NCBI RefSeq assembly: GCF_021390495.1
Contig: NZ_JAJEJP010000003.1
Location: 744,001 to 808,000, forward strand
Reading direction: 5' to 3'
DNA length: 64,000 nt
Source: Paraburkholderia sp. ZP32-5
GTDB taxonomy: Bacteria; Pseudomonadota; Gammaproteobacteria; Burkholderiales; Burkholderiaceae
The notes beneath the pieces are model-generated. The model saw nothing but the letters and a program-made list of their open reading frames with translations. It was not told the DNA's origin and did no database searches. The stretch's first letter is position 1. Each line of letters starts with the position of its first letter. Both the position numbers and the translations under genes were made by a program. Of the stretch, positions 54,170 through 63,110 are shown piece by piece.

Positions 54170-55686
54170 TGGAGCAGGCGATCATCGAGCTATATCACGG
54201 GTTCGGCATAGCGCTTCAGTTCCAGAACCTGGTGTGGGTAATTGCTGGCGTACTGGTCGGCAACCTCGTGGGCGTATTGCCAGGTATGGGCGCATTGTCG
54301 GCCATCTCGATGCTGCTGCCGCTGACCTATCCGCTCTCGCCGGTCGCCGCGGTGCTGATGCTCGCGGGCGTCTTTTATGGATCGATGTACGGCGGCGCGA
54401 TCGGCGCGATCCTGCTCAATCTGCCGAGCCATCCTCCACATGCCGTCACATGTCTGGACGGCTATCCGCTGGCGAGGCAAGGGCGGGGCGGAGCCGCACT
54501 CGGCATCACGATGATGGCGTCCTTTTTTGCGGCATCGGTGGGCATCGTCTTCATGATTTTTCTGTCGCCGATACTGGTCGATATGGCGGCGGGCTTCGGT
54601 CCCGCGGAAATCACGTCGATCATGCTGCTCGGTCTGATCGCAGGATCGACGATGTCGCAAGGCAGTCCGCTTAAAGGCATCGGTATGACGTTATTCGGGC
54701 TCATTTGCGGTACGGTGGGAACCGATCTGACCACCGGCATCGTGCGCTTCTCATTCGGAGCGCCGGATCTTTCGGACGGCGTCGAACTGGGCGCACTGTG
54801 CATGGGACTTTTTGGTCTCGCGTACTTCATGCTGCAGGCCAATCGTCTGGCCGACGTGGAAGAATCGCCGAAGGTCACGATGCGGGATATGTGGCCAACG
54901 AAGCGCGAACTGAAGAAATCCATTGCGCCGACGCTGCGCGGCACTCTGGTCGGGACGCTGTTCGGCGCGTTGCCGGGAACGGGGCCCACCATCACGTCAT
55001 TCCTCGCCTATGCGGTTGAACGCCGGGTGTCGAAAAGCGCGGACCGTTTTGGGAAAGGCGAACTGGCGGGCGTCGCGGGGCCCGAGGCCGCCGCGCATGC
55101 GAAAACCCAGATGGATTTCATTCCGACCATGTCGCTTGGCATTCCGGGCGATGCGATCATGGCACTGCTATTGGGCGCGCTAATCATTAAAGGAATTCAG
55201 CCTGGCCCGCAACTTATCGTCGAACATCCGGATATCTTCTGGGGACTCATTGCCAGCTTCTGGATTGGCAACCTGCTGCTGATGATCCTGAATGTTCCGC
55301 TGATTGGCGTATGGGTAAAGCTACTCCGAGTTCCTTTTCGGTTTTTGTTTCCTCTGGCAATCTTCTTTATTTGCGTCGGTGTCTATTGCGCGCGCAATAG
55401 CCTGTTCGACGTCGCGGAGGTGGCGGTATTCGGCATCATCGGAGCGGTTCTGTCGAAACTGGACTTCCCGCTTTCGTCGATCGTGCTCGGCTATGTGCTC
55501 GGCCCGATGCTCGAGGAAAATTTTCGCCGTACGTTGCTGCTGTCCGACGGTGGCTTCCAGATTTTTCTCCAGCGTCCAGTCAGCGCGGCTTTTCTGCTTA
55601 TCGGTGCGGCTATCCTGGTCATTCAGCTCTATAAATTTTCAACCCGATCGCGGCGAGTGACGCCACGTGGAAGCGTCCCGTTGTAG
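54169..55686 (+). CDS. Tripartite tricarboxylate transporter large membrane subunit (TctA)
   Basis: The 505 residues begin MEQAIIELYHGFGIALQFQN. TctA hallmarks: GVLPGMGALSAISMLLPLTY, GVFYGSMYGGAIGAILLNLP, GALPGTGPTITSFLAYAVER, and TMSLGIPGDAIMALLLGAL. About ten to twelve membrane segments. It forms the channel of the sodium- or proton-coupled TTT importer with TctB and the Bug receptor. It is the last gene of the importer operon. Confidence 0.94.
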   Translation: MEQAIIELYHGFGIALQFQNLVWVIAGVLVGNLVGVLPGMGALSAISMLLPLTYPLSPVAAVLMLAGVFYGSMYGGAIGAILLNLPSHPPHAVTCLDGYPLARQGRGGAALGITMMASFFAASVGIVFMIFLSPILVDMAAGFGPAEITSIMLLGLIAGSTMSQGSPLKGIGMTLFGLICGTVGTDLTTGIVRFSFGAPDLSDGVELGALCMGLFGLAYFMLQANRLADVEESPKVTMRDMWPTKRELKKSIAPTLRGTLVGTLFGALPGTGPTITSFLAYAVERRVSKSADRFGKGELAGVAGPEAAAHAKTQMDFIPTMSLGIPGDAIMALLLGALIIKGIQPGPQLIVEHPDIFWGLIASFWIGNLLLMILNVPLIGVWVKLLRVPFRFLFPLAIFFICVGVYCARNSLFDVAEVAVFGIIGAVLSKLDFPLSSIVLGYVLGPMLEENFRRTLLLSDGGFQIFLQRPVSAAFLLIGAAILVIQLYKFSTRSRRVTPRGSVPL

Positions 55687-55747
55687 CTATCGCCGCAAGG
55701 CCGCCTCAATCGGAAACACAGCATCGCAGGCGAACCACTCTATAATA

Positions 55748-55765
55748 TGAAATAACCTGTTTTCA
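55748..55765. promoter_or_regulatory. Dyad next to the TetR start (TGAAA-N8-TTTCA)
   Basis: This dyad lies between a TATAAT -10-like box (55741-55746) and the GTG start at 55769. The location suits an autoregulatory operator or the start of a near-leaderless transcript. It does not match the 19-bp motif. Confidence 0.35.
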
Positions 55766-55768
55766 GCG

Positions 55769-56485
55769 GTGAGCGCCGTGAGTCCGAAATCATCTATCGC
55801 CAAAAAAACCGAATACCATCACGGCAACCTGCGCAGCGCGCTGATCGAAGCCGGGCGTGAAGCGCTCAAGGAGGTCTCGGCGCAAGATTTGAGCTTGCGC
55901 TACCTTGCGCGCATCGTTGGCGTTTCGGAAGCGGCGCCATCGCGGCACTTTTCAGGCATTGCCGACATACTCGCTAGCATCGCGGCATGCGGTTTTCGCG
56001 AACTGGCATCATTGCGTATCGGTATCCGCGAAAGTGGCGACACGTCCCTATCGAAAGCGTATCGAATGATGCGCGTGTATGTGGAATTCGCCGAGCGTGA
56101 AAAAGGTCTGTTCGGCCTTATGATCGGGCCACGCATCGTTGAGCGTGAAGCCTATCCCGAACTCGCGGATGAATCCGGAAAATCGTTCCGGTTATTTTGC
56201 TCAGCTATCGAAGCGCTCGCGGTCGAAAGTGGTTGGCAGGCCGCGGATCTGAGCTTGGTTATTCATGCAGCGTGGAGTATGGAGCATGGTCTCGCTACGC
56301 TGATCATTTCCGATCGCGCACCCCACCCAGATATGCGCGTACCGGTCGCACGCATCATCGATTTCGCGATCATGTCCATGCTCAGCGCCATCATCGCCGG
56401 GCCGGATCAGTTGAAGACGGTGATGGATCAATGTGCGTTTTCTGCGCCGAAGTCTCGATCGAGGCGCAAGCCCGCGAGTGCATAG
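55769..56485 (+). CDS. TetR-family transcriptional regulator (WHG-type C-terminus)
   Basis: The start is GTG at 55769, or GTG at 55778. The 238-residue protein has KTEYHHGNLRSALIEAGREA and SLRYLARIVGVSEAAPSRHF, the recognition region of the TetR subgroup that begins YHHGNLR and carries a WHG-like ligand domain. It follows the TTT operon by 82 bases on the same strand and precedes the chemoreceptor, so it is a candidate regulator of the 19-bp-dyad genes. Its own promoter has a different dyad. Confidence 0.87.
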   Translation: MSAVSPKSSIAKKTEYHHGNLRSALIEAGREALKEVSAQDLSLRYLARIVGVSEAAPSRHFSGIADILASIAACGFRELASLRIGIRESGDTSLSKAYRMMRVYVEFAEREKGLFGLMIGPRIVEREAYPELADESGKSFRLFCSAIEALAVESGWQAADLSLVIHAAWSMEHGLATLIISDRAPHPDMRVPVARIIDFAIMSMLSAIIAGPDQLKTVMDQCAFSAPKSRSRRKPASA

Positions 56486-56677
56486 CCATACCGCAAGCCA
56501 AGCGTGCGGTTGGTAATCTGTAAAGACTCCATTTCTTGCGACATGTCTCGCTGCCCGCGCATTGCACGCGCGTGGCCGGCAGACGTGTTGCGAGCTTGCT
56601 TCGCCGTTTCCACTCCCTGGCCTCATCACCAGTTGTAAATGTCCTTTACCGGCCTCTAAAGATTTTTTGTCCGCATG

Positions 56678-56696
56678 ACGTTAACATGTTTAACAT
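56678..56696. promoter_or_regulatory. 19-bp dyad, copy 4 (ACGTTAA-CATGT-TTAACAT)
   Basis: One mismatch to the perfect dyad (second base of the left arm). It ends 33 bases before the chemoreceptor ATG. The centre CATG makes it also read as an overlapping GTTAACATG/CATGTTTAAC pair. Confidence 0.65.
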
Positions 56697-56729
56697 TGTC
56701 GGCCACCGCCTCGACTTATAGACACTGCG

Positions 56730-58352
56730 ATGAAAAAAATGACATTCCGTCAGAAGCTTTGGCTCCCGCTGATTCTCGCCTGGTTCGGTCTACTTTCGCT
56801 GAGCGTGTGGAATGCGTTTCAGGCGCGAGATCTGCAATTGCAGGAGCGCCGCGCGGATCTGCGCAATGTTCTGGAGATGGCGATTTCGATTGCGCGGGGA
56901 CTCGATCGTGAAGTGCAGGCAGGCAAGCTTGACGTTGCCGCCGCACGTCGCGAAGCCATCGCGCGCATTTCGGACCTGCGGTATGAGGGCAACGGATACA
57001 TCAGCATCGTCGGCGCGGATTCGGTCATGATCATGCATCCGACCAACCCGGCGCTGGACGGTAAAGACATGTCGACGTGGAAAGACGCGCGCGGCTTCGC
57101 ACTGTACAAGAATGGGCAGATCGCCAGCGCGTCTTCGGAAAATGGCGTTTATCTGGAGTATTGGTGGCCCAAGCCCGGGGAAACCGTGCCGAGCGAGAAA
57201 CTCGGCTTCCTGAAGCGCTACCGGCCTTGGGGCTGGGACTTTACCGCCGGTGCGTACGAGGACGATATTCACGCGGCCTTCTACAGCACGCTTGGCCGTT
57301 CGCTAACTGCATTGTTGTTACTGGGCGCAATCATGACGTTGTTGGCAATGGCTGCGTCGCGCAGCGTTCTGCGCGCGTTAGGCGCTGACCCAGCCAGCTT
57401 GTCCGCCGTGGCAGCGCGCATCGCGACCGGCGACCTGACCGAGGTGCAAGACGCGCATCGCGCGCCGGAGGGCAGTGTACTGGCGTTGATGGGGAAGATG
57501 CAGCGCAACCTGGTCATTCTCATCGGCGCAGTCCGTGGGGTAGCCGATGGTATCACAGTCGGCGCGCGTGAGATTGCGTCGGGTAACGCGAACCTGTCGG
57601 TACGTACCGAGCAACAAGCTGCTTCGTTGCAGCAGACGGCGGCCAGCATGGAAGAGCTGACGTCGACGGTAAGACACAACGCAGAGAATACGCAACAGGC
57701 GAGCGTACTGTCTACGAGTGCATCCGCTATTGCGCGGCGTGGAAATGAGATGGTGGAACAGGTCGTCAGCACGATTAGCGATCTCCGTGATAGCTCGGCG
57801 CGCATCGCTGACATCACCGGCATCATCGAGGGTATTGCGTTTCAAACCAATATCCTCGCACTGAATGCGGCAGTGGAGGCGGCGCGAGCTGGCGAACAGG
57901 GGCGCGGTTTCGCAGTCGTCGCAAGCGAAGTGCGCAATCTCGCACAGCGCTCGTCGGTCGCGGCGAAGGAAATCAAGGAGCTGATCGTTGCTTCGGTGCA
58001 AAAGGTTAGCGACGGTTCGCGACTCGCCGACGATGCGGGCGCAACCATGTCCGAAGTGACACGTGCTGTCGCACGGGTCAACGATATCATCGGAGAGATC
58101 GCCGCCGCGTCGTCGGAGCAGAGCCGCGGCATTGAACAGATCGGCGTTGCTGTGACGCATATGGACGAGATGACCCAACAGAATGCGGCGCTCGTCGAGG
58201 AGGCGGCAGCGGCATCGAAGGTGCTCGAAGAGCAGGGTAATCATCTCGCCGAGGCCGTTTCGGCATTCAGGACAGCGCGAGATGTGGAAGATACCATCGC
58301 CACCATCTCAGCGGCGCCGATGGTATCGGTGCTTCGATTGCGACGAACATAG
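56730..58352 (+). CDS. Methyl-accepting chemotaxis protein with single Cache (sCache_2-like) sensor
   Basis: A 540-residue receptor. TM1 is [20 protein letters not shown]. The periplasmic region has the single-Cache pattern: [20 protein letters not shown], then [14 protein letters not shown] and [19 protein letters not shown], and [19 protein letters not shown]2 is [17 protein letters not shown], followed by HAMP and the hairpin [20 protein letters not shown]. sCache_2 receptors commonly bind carboxylates such as acetate, pyruvate or C4 acids directly. Operator copy 4 just upstream ties taxis to the uptake and CoA-activation genes. Confidence 0.9.
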   Translation: MKKMTFRQKLWLPLILAWFGLLSLSVWNAFQARDLQLQERRADLRNVLEMAISIARGLDREVQAGKLDVAAARREAIARISDLRYEGNGYISIVGADSVMIMHPTNPALDGKDMSTWKDARGFALYKNGQIASASSENGVYLEYWWPKPGETVPSEKLGFLKRYRPWGWDFTAGAYEDDIHAAFYSTLGRSLTALLLLGAIMTLLAMAASRSVLRALGADPASLSAVAARIATGDLTEVQDAHRAPEGSVLALMGKMQRNLVILIGAVRGVADGITVGAREIASGNANLSVRTEQQAASLQQTAASMEELTSTVRHNAENTQQASVLSTSASAIARRGNEMVEQVVSTISDLRDSSARIADITGIIEGIAFQTNILALNAAVEAARAGEQGRGFAVVASEVRNLAQRSSVAAKEIKELIVASVQKVSDGSRLADDAGATMSEVTRAVARVNDIIGEIAAASSEQSRGIEQIGVAVTHMDEMTQQNAALVEEAAAASKVLEEQGNHLAEAVSAFRTARDVEDTIATISAAPMVSVLRLRRT

Positions 58353-59004
58353 AGAGTGCGATGCAAGCACCCGGTGTGCGCGAGCGATCCCTATGGACAA
58401 AGACCACCGGGTATTAAATGGTTACGAAACAGCGCATTGCGAGCGTCCCCCGTTGCGACGCTTAGTCACTCAAGATGATACACACCGGGAATCCGTCCAC
58501 AACATCTGATCCTTTCGATTGGTGTCGCTTCGTTAAGTAAATACTGATCCTCTATAGCCAGGGGAAACGTGGATATTTAAATCGCATGCCGATGTTACTA
58601 TCGTTAACATGATGTTCGCTGCCGGGCACGGCAACAACGCTGCGCCTGACCGAAGCTAGTGAGATGGCTCAGATCCCACCCACGCCGACGAACAGCACGG
58701 GCGTTTAACTAAAAATCGCGTGACCGGCGAAGGACTCTTCTAGAAAGAAGTTACCCATGTTGCGAGTCCTCTGGCAGGAGGGGTAACCGTGAGCGATTTT
58801 ATTCATACGGATTCGTCTTTCTGATTCGTTTCAATGCGCGATTAATTTTTTTGGGAGGCAATCGTGTGAACTGGCATTTACGTCGTGCATTACTGCTTCA
58901 AGTGAAAACATGGCAGTGCCTGATGTTTTGGATTTCGGGCCACGGCACAGCCACGTCTTTTTAATAGAAAGGCCTGAGGAAATTAATCTGAATAGGGTTT
59001 GGAG
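58353..59004. promoter_or_regulatory. 650-bp region upstream of the porin
   Basis: No protein gene is evident. Dyad copy 5 lies at 58592-58610, about 395 bp before the porin start, and the 390 bases after it are AT-rich toward the end (TTAATTTTTTTGGGAGG). If the promoter is near the dyad, the porin mRNA has a long leader that could hold a regulatory RNA. This is inference. Confidence 0.45.
58592..58610. promoter_or_regulatory. 19-bp dyad, copy 5 (ATGTTAC-TATCG-TTAACAT)
   Basis: One mismatch to the perfect dyad (last base of the left arm). The nearest downstream gene in the same direction is the porin at 59005. Confidence 0.62.
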
Positions 59005-60207
59005 ATGACCTTGAAAAAACACAATGTTTCTATCGTTTCGGCAATTGCATCGCTTGCCTGTACTGCGTCCACCGCGGCTGTTGCCCAATCAAACGTGACA
59101 CTGTACGGCATAGTTGATGCCGGCGTTGCCTACGTATCCAATACATCACCCTCCTTGGGCTCAAAGGGGGGATCCGCCGTCATTGCGGAATCAGGCGGAG
59201 GCTCGCCGTCAAGATGGGGCCTGCGCGGCACGGAGGATCTTGGCGGCGGTTACTCGGCTGTATTCACCCTTGAGAACGGCTTCAGCGCGATGAGCGGCGC
59301 ACTTGGTCAAGGCGGTAGGATGTTCGGACGTCAGGCCTTCGTTGGTGTTAAAAAAGATAGTCTCGGTTTGCTCACTTTAGGCCGTCAGTACGATCCCTAT
59401 TTCGACGTTGTCGGTTCCTTCACGTCAGCTCGGCAGTGGGGCGGTGTATATGGTGCTCACGTGGGCGACGTGGACAATACCTTCGCGTCGTTCCGCTTCA
59501 ATAATGCCGTTAGATACGCGAGCCCGAACCTTTATGGATTCGTTGTCAGCGGTATGTACGCCTTTAGCAATCAGGCAAGTGGTTCAAGCGGAACCGGCTT
59601 TTCGAACAATAGTGCATGGTCGACCGCGGTAGGTTATTCGAAAGGGCCGCTACAGGCAGGAGTGGGGTACTTTCATCTGTCGCATCCGTCATCCGGCAAT
59701 ACGAACGGTAGCAATACAGGCGGGGCTATCGCGGGTGACTACTCGTCGAACACGGACATCTTTTTCTCTAATGCCGTTGCCAGTCAGGACGTGGCAGGCG
59801 CCGGGGTCTCCTATCAGATCTCATCTCTGACGCTGGCCGCCTATTACAGCCACACGCAACTCAAGTACGTCGATACGACGCAGTTGAATCTGTCCAACTT
59901 CGAATTGAGCGGGCGTTATTCGTTCACACCGGCTTTGTCCGGCGGTCTTGGGGCTATCTATACCCAGGGAAGTATGATGGGAACCAACTTGAAGAATGTG
60001 GTATCTGGCCCACATCCGAAATGGATTCAATTCAATGCGGGCCTGAACTACGCGCTGAGCAAGCGTACGAACCTGTATGGGGTTGCTGTCTATCAGCGCG
60101 CGATGAGCGATGCGAAGGTAGCCGCAATCGACGCGTCGGGCGGGCCTACTGTCGTCGGAGTTCATCATCAGGTTGCGGTGGTTATGGGGGTGACTCAGAG
60201 GTTCTAA
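59005..60207 (+). CDS. Gram-negative porin (OmpC/Omp32-like family)
   Basis: The ATG at 59005 gives 400 residues; TTG at 59011 after GGAG is an alternative start. A signal peptide (VSIVSAIASLACTASTAAVA) precedes the mature start QSNVTLYGIVDAGVAYVSN. SRWGLRGTEDLGGGYSAVFT, FGRQAFVGV and LLTLGRQYDPYF are the standard betaproteobacterial porin blocks, and the protein ends in aromatic Phe (VTQRF) for BAM assembly. It makes an outer-membrane trimeric channel for small, often anionic, solutes. Likely part of the 19-bp-dyad uptake group. Confidence 0.93.
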   Translation: MTLKKHNVSIVSAIASLACTASTAAVAQSNVTLYGIVDAGVAYVSNTSPSLGSKGGSAVIAESGGGSPSRWGLRGTEDLGGGYSAVFTLENGFSAMSGALGQGGRMFGRQAFVGVKKDSLGLLTLGRQYDPYFDVVGSFTSARQWGGVYGAHVGDVDNTFASFRFNNAVRYASPNLYGFVVSGMYAFSNQASGSSGTGFSNNSAWSTAVGYSKGPLQAGVGYFHLSHPSSGNTNGSNTGGAIAGDYSSNTDIFFSNAVASQDVAGAGVSYQISSLTLAAYYSHTQLKYVDTTQLNLSNFELSGRYSFTPALSGGLGAIYTQGSMMGTNLKNVVSGPHPKWIQFNAGLNYALSKRTNLYGVAVYQRAMSDAKVAAIDASGGPTVVGVHHQVAVVMGVTQRF

Positions 60208-61007
60208 AGAAGCGGTTGAAGCCAACCTGACCCGATGTTGACTGGAATGACCTGCGACTGGATGCCGGCGACGGTATCTGGCCGCAGGTGCACACTTATT
60301 CGCGGATCTATTTGACCGTCTCATTCGCAGGCCTCGTCGCGAATCCAAAGCAACGTACCAAACCATACGACAGCGGTTCGTAGGTAAGATATGCCCTGAT
60401 CCACGGCCGTTTCATGGCGCCGGGCAAGCTACCCATCCGGCTACCACAGATTCGCAAGTTTTTTCGGCCTTTTTGCCGACATGTTTCTCAGTGCCGTCGA
60501 GTTCGGTTTGGTACCCGAACGGTTCGACTGGTGCTCGATATCCGCGCATCCGCGTACTGAATGATGGTGTGTGCGGCGTGTGCAATCGGCAGTCACCTGG
60601 TTTGTCGATCCACTGTGGCTCAACGCGGCGGTCGGCGGGATGTCATGCGGGAGAAGCGGGCATTGACGACTGATCTCGACGAAAAGAGTCAGACGTTTGA
60701 GATTGGAGGGGCACAATCATCAGCGTACTGGCGCGTCGCTGAGCGATGTACTGTGCGATGATGTAAAGTCGGTGCCAAACGGGGCGAGATGCCGTTAGCA
60801 CTTCCGATTTGGCGCGCGGCCCACAGGGCGAATCGATTCTGTTGGCGACCTACCTCGCGTCGAACCGGTACGCGATCAATACAACAAGACTGCTTCATCC
60901 GTCGATTGAGCCAAGCGCGCCCGTGAAGCCGCGCTTGACGATGAATGCGATTTCGATCCAGAGAGACAGGAGGCTGGCTCGCTAAATGAATCGCAAGTAG
61001 ATCAGAA
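60208..61007. other. 800-bp region without a recognisable gene
   Basis: Only short frames on both strands, none with a Shine-Dalgarno sequence or a familiar protein sequence. A small hairpin (TCGGC-CTTTTT-GCCGA, 60464-60479) preceded by a T run could end the porin transcript. The rest looks like decayed coding or mobile DNA of unknown origin. Confidence 0.45.
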
Positions 61008-61586
61008 TCAGCTCGCCGCGTCGTGAATCAGCTTATCCATGCGCCCATCGAGATTGACGCCCATTTCTGTCGTGGTCGGATTCCGGAACTGACCGAATAG
61101 CGTCGACGGCTGATCGTATTCGATCGTCGTACCGCCCGAGTCATTCTCGTAGACCACGACGCGCAACGGCGCATACAGTCCGGCTGCCGGCACGACACGT
61201 GTCATTTTCGACGCGGACAGCAGGTCGCCGATATAGTAGGCAACCAGATTGCGCGTCGGCCCGTTCAGAGCCAACAGCTTGCCGTGATACGCGATGTAGT
61301 GGATCGAGAGTCCATAGTTCTGGATGATCCGGGTTGCGGAGTCGCGTAGCTGGTCGACCTGGCCGTTCTTCAACATGTCGCGCATCGACTGATCGAAGCG
61401 TCCCAATTTCGTTTCGATGAACTCACGCACGTCCGCATACTTCTTCGGCGTGGTCACGATGACATGCTTGACTGCGACATCGCGAATCTGCACACGCACA
61501 TCGTCCGCGGCATGGCTGGTTACCGAAGTTACGGATGCAATTGCGCCGAGTACGACACTCAGGGCGAGGCGGCTGACTGGACTCAT
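61008..61586 (-). CDS. DUF302 domain protein, exported
   Basis: A 192-residue protein with a signal peptide (MSPVSRLALSVVLGAIASVT, cleavage after SHAA). The mature protein shows the DUF302 pattern: REFIETKLGRFDQSMRDMLK in the N-terminal half, then LSIHYIAYHG and the conserved AAGLYAPLRVVVYENDSGGT. The domain's function is not established; periplasmic location is inferred. It precedes an aldehyde dehydrogenase on the same strand but is its downstream neighbour in transcription, 77 bases after its stop. Confidence 0.85.
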   Translation of the reverse strand: MSPVSRLALSVVLGAIASVTSVTSHAADDVRVQIRDVAVKHVIVTTPKKYADVREFIETKLGRFDQSMRDMLKNGQVDQLRDSATRIIQNYGLSIHYIAYHGKLLALNGPTRNLVAYYIGDLLSASKMTRVVPAAGLYAPLRVVVYENDSGGTTIEYDQPSTLFGQFRNPTTTEMGVNLDGRMDKLIHDAAS

Positions 61587-61663
61587 GAAGTGTTTCCTTG
61601 TCGACTATGAAAGAGCTTTTGAACAAATGGATTGCGTAGTAGCGTGCGAGTGCAATTAGTCGG

Positions 61664-63070
61664 TTACGCCGCCTTGGGGCGACCGAACGGCGGCGTACCG
61701 ACGGGATTTGTATAAACCAGCTTCTTGTTGACGAATTCGTCGAAGCCGGCTTCCGACAGTTCTCGACCGAAGCCCGAATTTTTCACGCCACCAAACGGCA
61801 ATTGCGGCGTTGTGCCGAACGGGCGATTGATGAAGACCATTCCGCTGTCGATCGCATCGGCGATACGCGACGCGCGTTCGAGATCGGACGAGAATACCGA
61901 GCCGCCGAGCCCATACGACGTATCGTTAGCGACGCGAATCGCTTCTTCCTCGTCCTTGACGATGTAGACCGATACCACCGGGCCGAACGTCTCTTCGCTG
62001 TAGAGTGGGTTGTCTTTCGCGATGCCGGTAAAAATGGTCGGCTCGAGATAGAAGCCGGGCCTGTCGATACGCTTGCCCCCGCACACGAGCGTGGCGCCTG
62101 CCGCCGTCGCGCGCTCGACTTGCCCGAGCAGATGCGTGAGCGCGCGTTCTGACGACAAGGGCCCGAGCGTCGTCGCGGCATCGGCAGGATCGCCCGCGCG
62201 CAGCGAGGTCATTGCGTCGCGCAGGCCATCGAGCAGCGCGTTGCCGCGTGCTTCACCCACGACGATGACACGCTTGGTGCCGACGCAACACTGCCCGCAG
62301 TTGAACATCCGTCCTGCCATCGCGCTGGTGATGACCCAGTCGAGCGGCGCATCTTCGAGTGCGATCAGTGGATCGCTGCCGCCAAGTTCGAGCACGACTT
62401 TTTTCAGCGCGCGCCCCGCGCGTTCGGCTACTGCTGAGCCAGCGCGTTCGCTGCCCGTCAGGGTCACGCCACGCACGCGCGGATCGTCAATCACGCGGCC
62501 GATCTGCTCGATGGACGCGAACAGGTTTGTGTAGACGCCGGCCGGCGCGCCCGCTTCCTCGAATAGACGCGCAAATGCCAACGCTGCCTTGGGTACATTC
62601 TCAGCATGCTTGAGCAGCAGCACGTTGCCCACCATCAGTTGCGGACCCGCGACGCGCGCGACCTGGTAGTACGGGAAATTCCACGGCTCGATGCCGAGCA
62701 CGACGCCGAACGGATCGACACGTACCTGCGCATCGGGCACGTCCGGCACCGGGCGTGGGCGCAGATAGTTTTCCGCCCGCTCTGCGTAATACTCGAGGAT
62801 GCTGGCTGACAATCCGACTTCGGCGCGCGCTTCACCGATTCGCTTGCCCATTTCGAGCGTAATGATCTGTGCGTATTCTTCGGCTCGGTTACGTAGGATC
62901 TGCGCCGCCTTGCCGACGATCTTCGCTCGTTCGGTAACGGGGCGATGGCGCCAATCCGATTCGAAAGCCCGCTGCGCGGTGGACAGGGCTAAGTTCAGTT
63001 CGCCGTCGCTCATAGTGGCGACGCTATCGATCAACTGGCCTGTGGCGGGGTTTATAGTTTGATAGTCCAT
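61664..63070 (-). CDS. NAD(P)-dependent semialdehyde dehydrogenase (GabD2/Sad type)
   Basis: A 468-residue aldehyde dehydrogenase. It starts with MDYQTINPATGQLIDSVATM and lacks the usual INGEW arm, as in the Sad/GabD2 succinate-semialdehyde group. Cofactor region GIEPWNFPYYQVAR, general base Glu in LELGGSDP, nucleophile Cys in NCGQCCVGTK. It oxidises succinate semialdehyde or a similar aldehyde. It lies directly downstream of the acetate symporter gene, with a 40-base gap, and is probably in one operon with it. Confidence 0.88.
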   Translation of the reverse strand: MDYQTINPATGQLIDSVATMSDGELNLALSTAQRAFESDWRHRPVTERAKIVGKAAQILRNRAEEYAQIITLEMGKRIGEARAEVGLSASILEYYAERAENYLRPRPVPDVPDAQVRVDPFGVVLGIEPWNFPYYQVARVAGPQLMVGNVLLLKHAENVPKAALAFARLFEEAGAPAGVYTNLFASIEQIGRVIDDPRVRGVTLTGSERAGSAVAERAGRALKKVVLELGGSDPLIALEDAPLDWVITSAMAGRMFNCGQCCVGTKRVIVVGEARGNALLDGLRDAMTSLRAGDPADAATTLGPLSSERALTHLLGQVERATAAGATLVCGGKRIDRPGFYLEPTIFTGIAKDNPLYSEETFGPVVSVYIVKDEEEAIRVANDTSYGLGGSVFSSDLERASRIADAIDSGMVFINRPFGTTPQLPFGGVKNSGFGRELSEAGFDEFVNKKLVYTNPVGTPPFGRPKAA

Positions 63071-63110
63071 TAACGATTCCTTGGTTGAAGTTAAATCCGA
63101 CCCGTGCTTA

